DNA from: an uncultured Prevotellaceae bacterium
Lineage (GTDB): Bacteria > Bacteroidota > Bacteroidia > Bacteroidales > Bacteroidaceae
Length of the DNA: 64,000 nucleotides
Assembly: GCA_949299545.1 (NCBI GenBank)
Contig: CASGAM010000017.1
Location: forward strand, 1-64,000
Direction: 5' to 3'
Positions 61,007-64,000 of the stretch are shown piece by piece. The stretch's first letter is position 1, and the number at the start of each line of letters is the position of its first letter. Under the pieces are notes generated by a model that saw only the letters and a program-made list of their open reading frames with translations, was not told where the DNA came from and did no database searches. A program made the translations under genes and the position numbers.

Positions 61007-61090
61007 ATTTTGAAGCGCTCGCAGCAAAATTTGCGACCTGTCGCTTCTACAACACGACCTGTCGCTGTCCGGATAGCGACAGGTCGCAAT
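61007..61090 (+). repeat. Dispersed palindromic repeat, copy 4
   Basis: TTGCGACCTGTCGCT (61031-61045) and AGCGACAGGTCGCAA (61075-61089) pair perfectly. An inner CGACCTGTCGCT (61055-61066) can pair with the same right arm, so two folds compete. A short tail (TGAAGCGCTCGCAGCAAAAT) lies left, as in copy 3. Confidence 0.88.
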
Positions 61091-61159
61091 TTCAGGGCAA
61101 TCCGTCAATTTGTTAACACACTGATTTAAAACAAGATAAGAAAATCCATCCAAACGTTT

Positions 61160-61216
61160 TTTTAACCAAAACACAAACGTCTCCCGGTTTCGCACAAGAG
61201 GAAACCGGGAGACGTC
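61160..61216 (-). terminator. Intrinsic terminator of the BspA-like gene
   Basis: ACGTCTCCCGGTTTC (61177-61191) and GAAACCGGGAGACGT (61201-61215) pair perfectly. On the minus strand TTTGTGTTTTGG follows, then a T-run. Confidence 0.8.
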
Positions 61217-61252
61217 TGTCATATATTTTCTTCAAGGCCGCATCACCGCCCA

Positions 61253-64000
61253 TTACTGAGCCTGGGACAATGGCAGGACATTGCCGTCTTTCCAGACTTC
61301 GGCCGCCTTGTAGAGGTCTACCGAGGCGTCGGGCACGTAAACGGTGCAGGTCGGCGAGATGGTGTTACCGGAATAGACTGACGGCGGATAAGTAGCCTGA
61401 CAGTATATGGTCTGCAACTGGTCGGTCAAATTATTCTCCCTCACCTGCGTGAGCGTACTCGGCAATATCACCTTGGTCACGCCCGAACTTTTGAACACAC
61501 CTTGCCACAGCGTGTAACATCCCTCAGGAAGAGAAAATTCTGTAAGGCCGCTACAGTTCTGGAATGCGAAATCCGAAAGGGTGGTCAGGCCGGACGGCAG
61601 GGACAGAGCGGTCAAACCGGTGCAGCCGTAAAAGGCATAACTGCCTATTGATGACAAACCGTCGGGGAAAGAGATGCTTTTCAATCCGGTGCAGTTATAA
61701 AAAGCTGAACTTTCCAACGTGGTCAGGCCGGATGGCAGGGAGAGAGACGTTAAACCGGTACAGCCGTAAAAAGCAGAACTGCCTATCGATGCCAGATTGT
61801 CGGGGAACGTCACTGATGTCAGACCGGTGCAGCCATTAAAAGCTGAACTTTCCAATGTTGTCAAACCGTCAGGGAGTGTTAAAGACGTCAAGCCGGTACA
61901 GTCGAAAAAAGCACAGCTGCCTATTGTTGCCAGACCATCGGGTAAGCTGATACTGCGCAGACCGGAACAGTAGGAAAAAGCAGAACTGCTTATCGTTATC
62001 AAACCATCCGGAAAAGAAACATGCGACAAACGGGTGCAATCTTCAAAAGCACGAATCCCTATTTCTTTCAGTTTCCTAGGTATATAAATCTCCGTAATAC
62101 CGGTACATCCTGAAAAAGCACTTTCACCAAGCATTGTTAACCCTTCGGGAAGAATTAAACGTGTCAAACCCGTACATTCATGAAAGGCATAACGGTCTAT
62201 TGTCATTAGATCATCAGGAAAAGATATATTAGCCAATGAATAACAACCATCAAAGACACCATATCCTATAGTTTTCAAGCTGTTCGGCAATAAGACTCTT
62301 GTTAAAGCAGTACAACCAGAAAATGCCTTTGAATCAATCGTTGTCAGTCCTTCAGAAAAAGAGATATTCATCAGATTATAACAATATGCGAAGGATTCCT
62401 GCCCTATTATCTCCAAGGAGGATGGTAAAGAGATATTCGTCAGATTACTACAATGTCCAAAAGCCAATTCACCTAATAATGTCAAACCTTCCGGAAGAGA
62501 TACATTTCTTAAGCCATAACAACCATTAAAAGCTTTTTCGCCAATTGTTTCCAATCCTTCAGGAAATGACACTTCTGTCAGACCGTCACAACCACCAAAA
62601 GCTGAATAATCTATTGTTTTAAGCCCTGCAGGTAAAGATATAGATGTTAAACCAGTACACCTATAAAAAGACATATTACCTATTGTTGTCAGTCCTTCCG
62701 GAAAAGAAATAGATGTTAAACCAGTACAGCCTGCAAAAGCAGAATTGCCTATTGTTGCAAGCCCTACAGGCAAAGATATAGATGTTAAACCGATACAATT
62801 ATCAAAGGCCGAATAATCTATTGTTATAAGCCCTTCCGGAAAAGATATGCTTTTTAGACCTTCACAAAAGTAGAATGCATATTTATTAATAGAGCTTATA
62901 TTCTCCGGCAATCTGACATCTACCAAATTACAATAATAGAACACATAATCTCCGATAGTCATATCTGAGGTATAATATTTTACACTACCACTTTGATAAT
63001 AATAATCTCCACCTTCCACAATCTCCGCTTCTCGAAGGTCTAATTTTGTCAGTACACCGGCTGTTTCTTTGTTCGTGACATCACGTCCGGCCATCTCCCG
63101 GATAAAGCGGATATCCGTCCCGTTCAAGGGGCCGGTGACTTTCATCTCGGAGATGAAGAATTTGTTTTCTTCGCCAATCAGTTCGGGCAAGGTACCGGCC
63201 TGCTCCACATGATAGACATTGGCCAAAGTCTCGTCCTGCATCGCAGACGACAGACGGTAAGCGACACCGGCCTCGAAGTTCTTGCCGGCAAACGTCTGTT
63301 CGTAAGTCACACCGGCGGCATCGGTGACACGCGCCGTGAGCGTCTTGCCGGAAAGGTTGGCGGGCGCCATCATGAAATAGACGGTGGCCGTAAGGTTTTC
63401 CTCGTCTACGGCCACGTCAGTCAGTGAGACGGGCAGGTTGTTGGCCGTGGTCTTAGGCGTGATGCATATCTCCGCTGCGGTCAGGTCGATGGTGCCCTCG
63501 GTCACAAACAGTTTGCCGGGTGCGACCAGCGTGAGCGAACGCAGGTTACAGGCGTGGGGCATCGTGATGTCTATGCGTACCAGGCTGCCCAAATGCTTGA
63601 AGTCGAAGTTGACACTGCCTTCAGCGGGCGCGGAAGCCACGGCGCCCATATAATCGTAGCGGCCGAGATGGGCGGTAGAGGCATTGCCCTCCTGGCACTG
63701 GCCGAGGTAAGACACTTCGAGCGCCTGCTGGTCTAAATGGTAATTGCTGATAAACGGATAGTAGGCCGCATACGTGGATGCCGGCTTGAGCGCCCAGCCA
63801 CCGCCGGTGAAAGTGGCCGTCTGCGTGCCGGCACCCGACACCATCGGGAAGTACACCTGCGCACCTTCGCTCGGGAAGATGCCCACCGTGTCGTTGTCGG
63901 CCCATGTGAAACGGACGGCCTCTTCCGTATCTTCCAGCGTGGTGCGCGTCGCACCGGTGTATTTGAAGTCGGTGGCCGTGAACGTAATCTTTTCGGCCTT
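61253..64000 (-). CDS. BspA-like LRR surface protein with fimbrillin-like N-terminus, 5' end outside
   Basis: The frame is open from the right edge (no start in the window) to a stop at 61253, at least 915 residues. The first visible part resembles the fimbrillin-like domain (KYTGATRTTLEDTEEAVRFT, TWADNDTVGIFPSEGAQVYF, YAAYYPFISNYHLDQQALEV, FDFKHLGSLVRIDITMP). From about 63100 leftward come roughly two dozen tandem TpLRR/BspA repeats of 23 residues (LTSISFPEGLTTIGNSAFAG and variants), then a short end domain (LTQVRENNLTDQLQTIYCQA). Such proteins sit on the cell surface and bind host or bacterial partners. Repeats near the 3' end and the fimbrillin part are GC-rich, the middle repeats (about 62040-63050) AT-rich. 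Confidence 0.9.
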   Translation of the reverse strand, partial: KAEKITFTATDFKYTGATRTTLEDTEEAVRFTWADNDTVGIFPSEGAQVYFPMVSGAGTQTATFTGGGWALKPASTYAAYYPFISNYHLDQQALEVSYLGQCQEGNASTAHLGRYDYMGAVASAPAEGSVNFDFKHLGSLVRIDITMPHACNLRSLTLVAPGKLFVTEGTIDLTAAEICITPKTTANNLPVSLTDVAVDEENLTATVYFMMAPANLSGKTLTARVTDAAGVTYEQTFAGKNFEAGVAYRLSSAMQDETLANVYHVEQAGTLPELIGEENKFFISEMKVTGPLNGTDIRFIREMAGRDVTNKETAGVLTKLDLREAEIVEGGDYYYQSGSVKYYTSDMTIGDYVFYYCNLVDVRLPENISSINKYAFYFCEGLKSISFPEGLITIDYSAFDNCIGLTSISLPVGLATIGNSAFAGCTGLTSISFPEGLTTIGNMSFYRCTGLTSISLPAGLKTIDYSAFGGCDGLTEVSFPEGLETIGEKAFNGCYGLRNVSLPEGLTLLGELAFGHCSNLTNISLPSSLEIIGQESFAYCYNLMNISFSEGLTTIDSKAFSGCTALTRVLLPNSLKTIGYGVFDGCYSLANISFPDDLMTIDRYAFHECTGLTRLILPEGLTMLGESAFSGCTGITEIYIPRKLKEIGIRAFEDCTRLSHVSFPDGLITISSSAFSYCSGLRSISLPDGLATIGSCAFFDCTGLTSLTLPDGLTTLESSAFNGCTGLTSVTFPDNLASIGSSAFYGCTGLTSLSLPSGLTTLESSAFYNCTGLKSISFPDGLSSIGSYAFYGCTGLTALSLPSGLTTLSDFAFQNCSGLTEFSLPEGCYTLWQGVFKSSGVTKVILPSTLTQVRENNLTDQLQTIYCQATYPPSVYSGNTISPTCTVYVPDASVDLYKAAEVWKDGNVLPLSQAQ

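Noticed and set aside
60127-61116. Long plus-strand open frame (329 codons) opposite cstA
   Set aside because: It is antisense to a well-supported membrane protein, is rich in His, Gln, Arg and Pro as shadow frames are, and runs into the promoter and repeat copy 4.
61550-63050. Regular tandem repeats taken as a possible CRISPR array
   Set aside because: The period is 69 bases in one reading frame and encodes 23-residue leucine-rich repeats; there are no unrelated spacers and no cas genes.

Overview
The window is a chromosomal segment of a Bacteroidales bacterium, probably Bacteroides- or Parabacteroides-like. The evidence is the many promoters of the Bacteroidetes form (TTG, about 20 nt, then TAnnTTTG), fimbrillin-type lipoproteins, BspA-type leucine-rich-repeat proteins, the thioesterase-containing ilv operon, DUF3276, DUF5606 and YbbR genes, and A-rich leaders. 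The genus is inferred; no rRNA is present.

Left edge (1-7 kb): a tyrosine integrase reads off the window and lies beside the 3' end of tRNA-Phe, so this is probably one end of an integrated element. A housekeeping operon follows on the minus strand (sppA, lpxK, punA, thiL).

7-12 kb: a TolC/HlyD/two-permease export operon with no local ATPase. 12.5-27.3 kb: an AT-rich accessory block. It holds a small XRE regulator, then a plus-strand run of seven exported proteins, several resembling LPP20/FlgP, FlgO/TolB-N or CsgG-type envelope proteins, then two LamG lipoproteins and an exported transglutaminase-like protein. A three-gene SPFH / membrane / zinc-ribbon cassette ends the block and resembles Bacillus YdjI-YdjH-YdjG. 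The seven-gene block is the best candidate for an undescribed system.

27.9-37.5 kb: ribosomal genes (rplM, rpsI, rpsB, tsf), a GNAT acetyltransferase and the ilvD-ilvB-ilvN-thioesterase-ilvC operon. 37.8-46.5 kb: an NtrY/NtrC-like two-component pair divergent from a TolC-HlyD-FtsX/MacB-type permease-ATPase operon. The latter has a textbook sigma-54 promoter and two identical-class 17-bp palindromes upstream, so the circuit can be read from the DNA. A scrambled remnant of the ABC genes follows.

46.9-64 kb: a short Cys-containing peptide with a fimbrillin/LRR lipoprotein, a Cys/His-tailed FKBP, aroC, a possible small RNA, hslR-like/pth/rplY, nusB-yajC-ybbR-coaE, DUF5606, a DUF1593 secreted protein, a cstA operon, and a large BspA-like LRR protein running off the right edge. 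A palindromic element of about 90 bp (core GCGACCTGTCGC) occurs four times between genes, always in the same orientation relative to the gene whose 3' end it follows.
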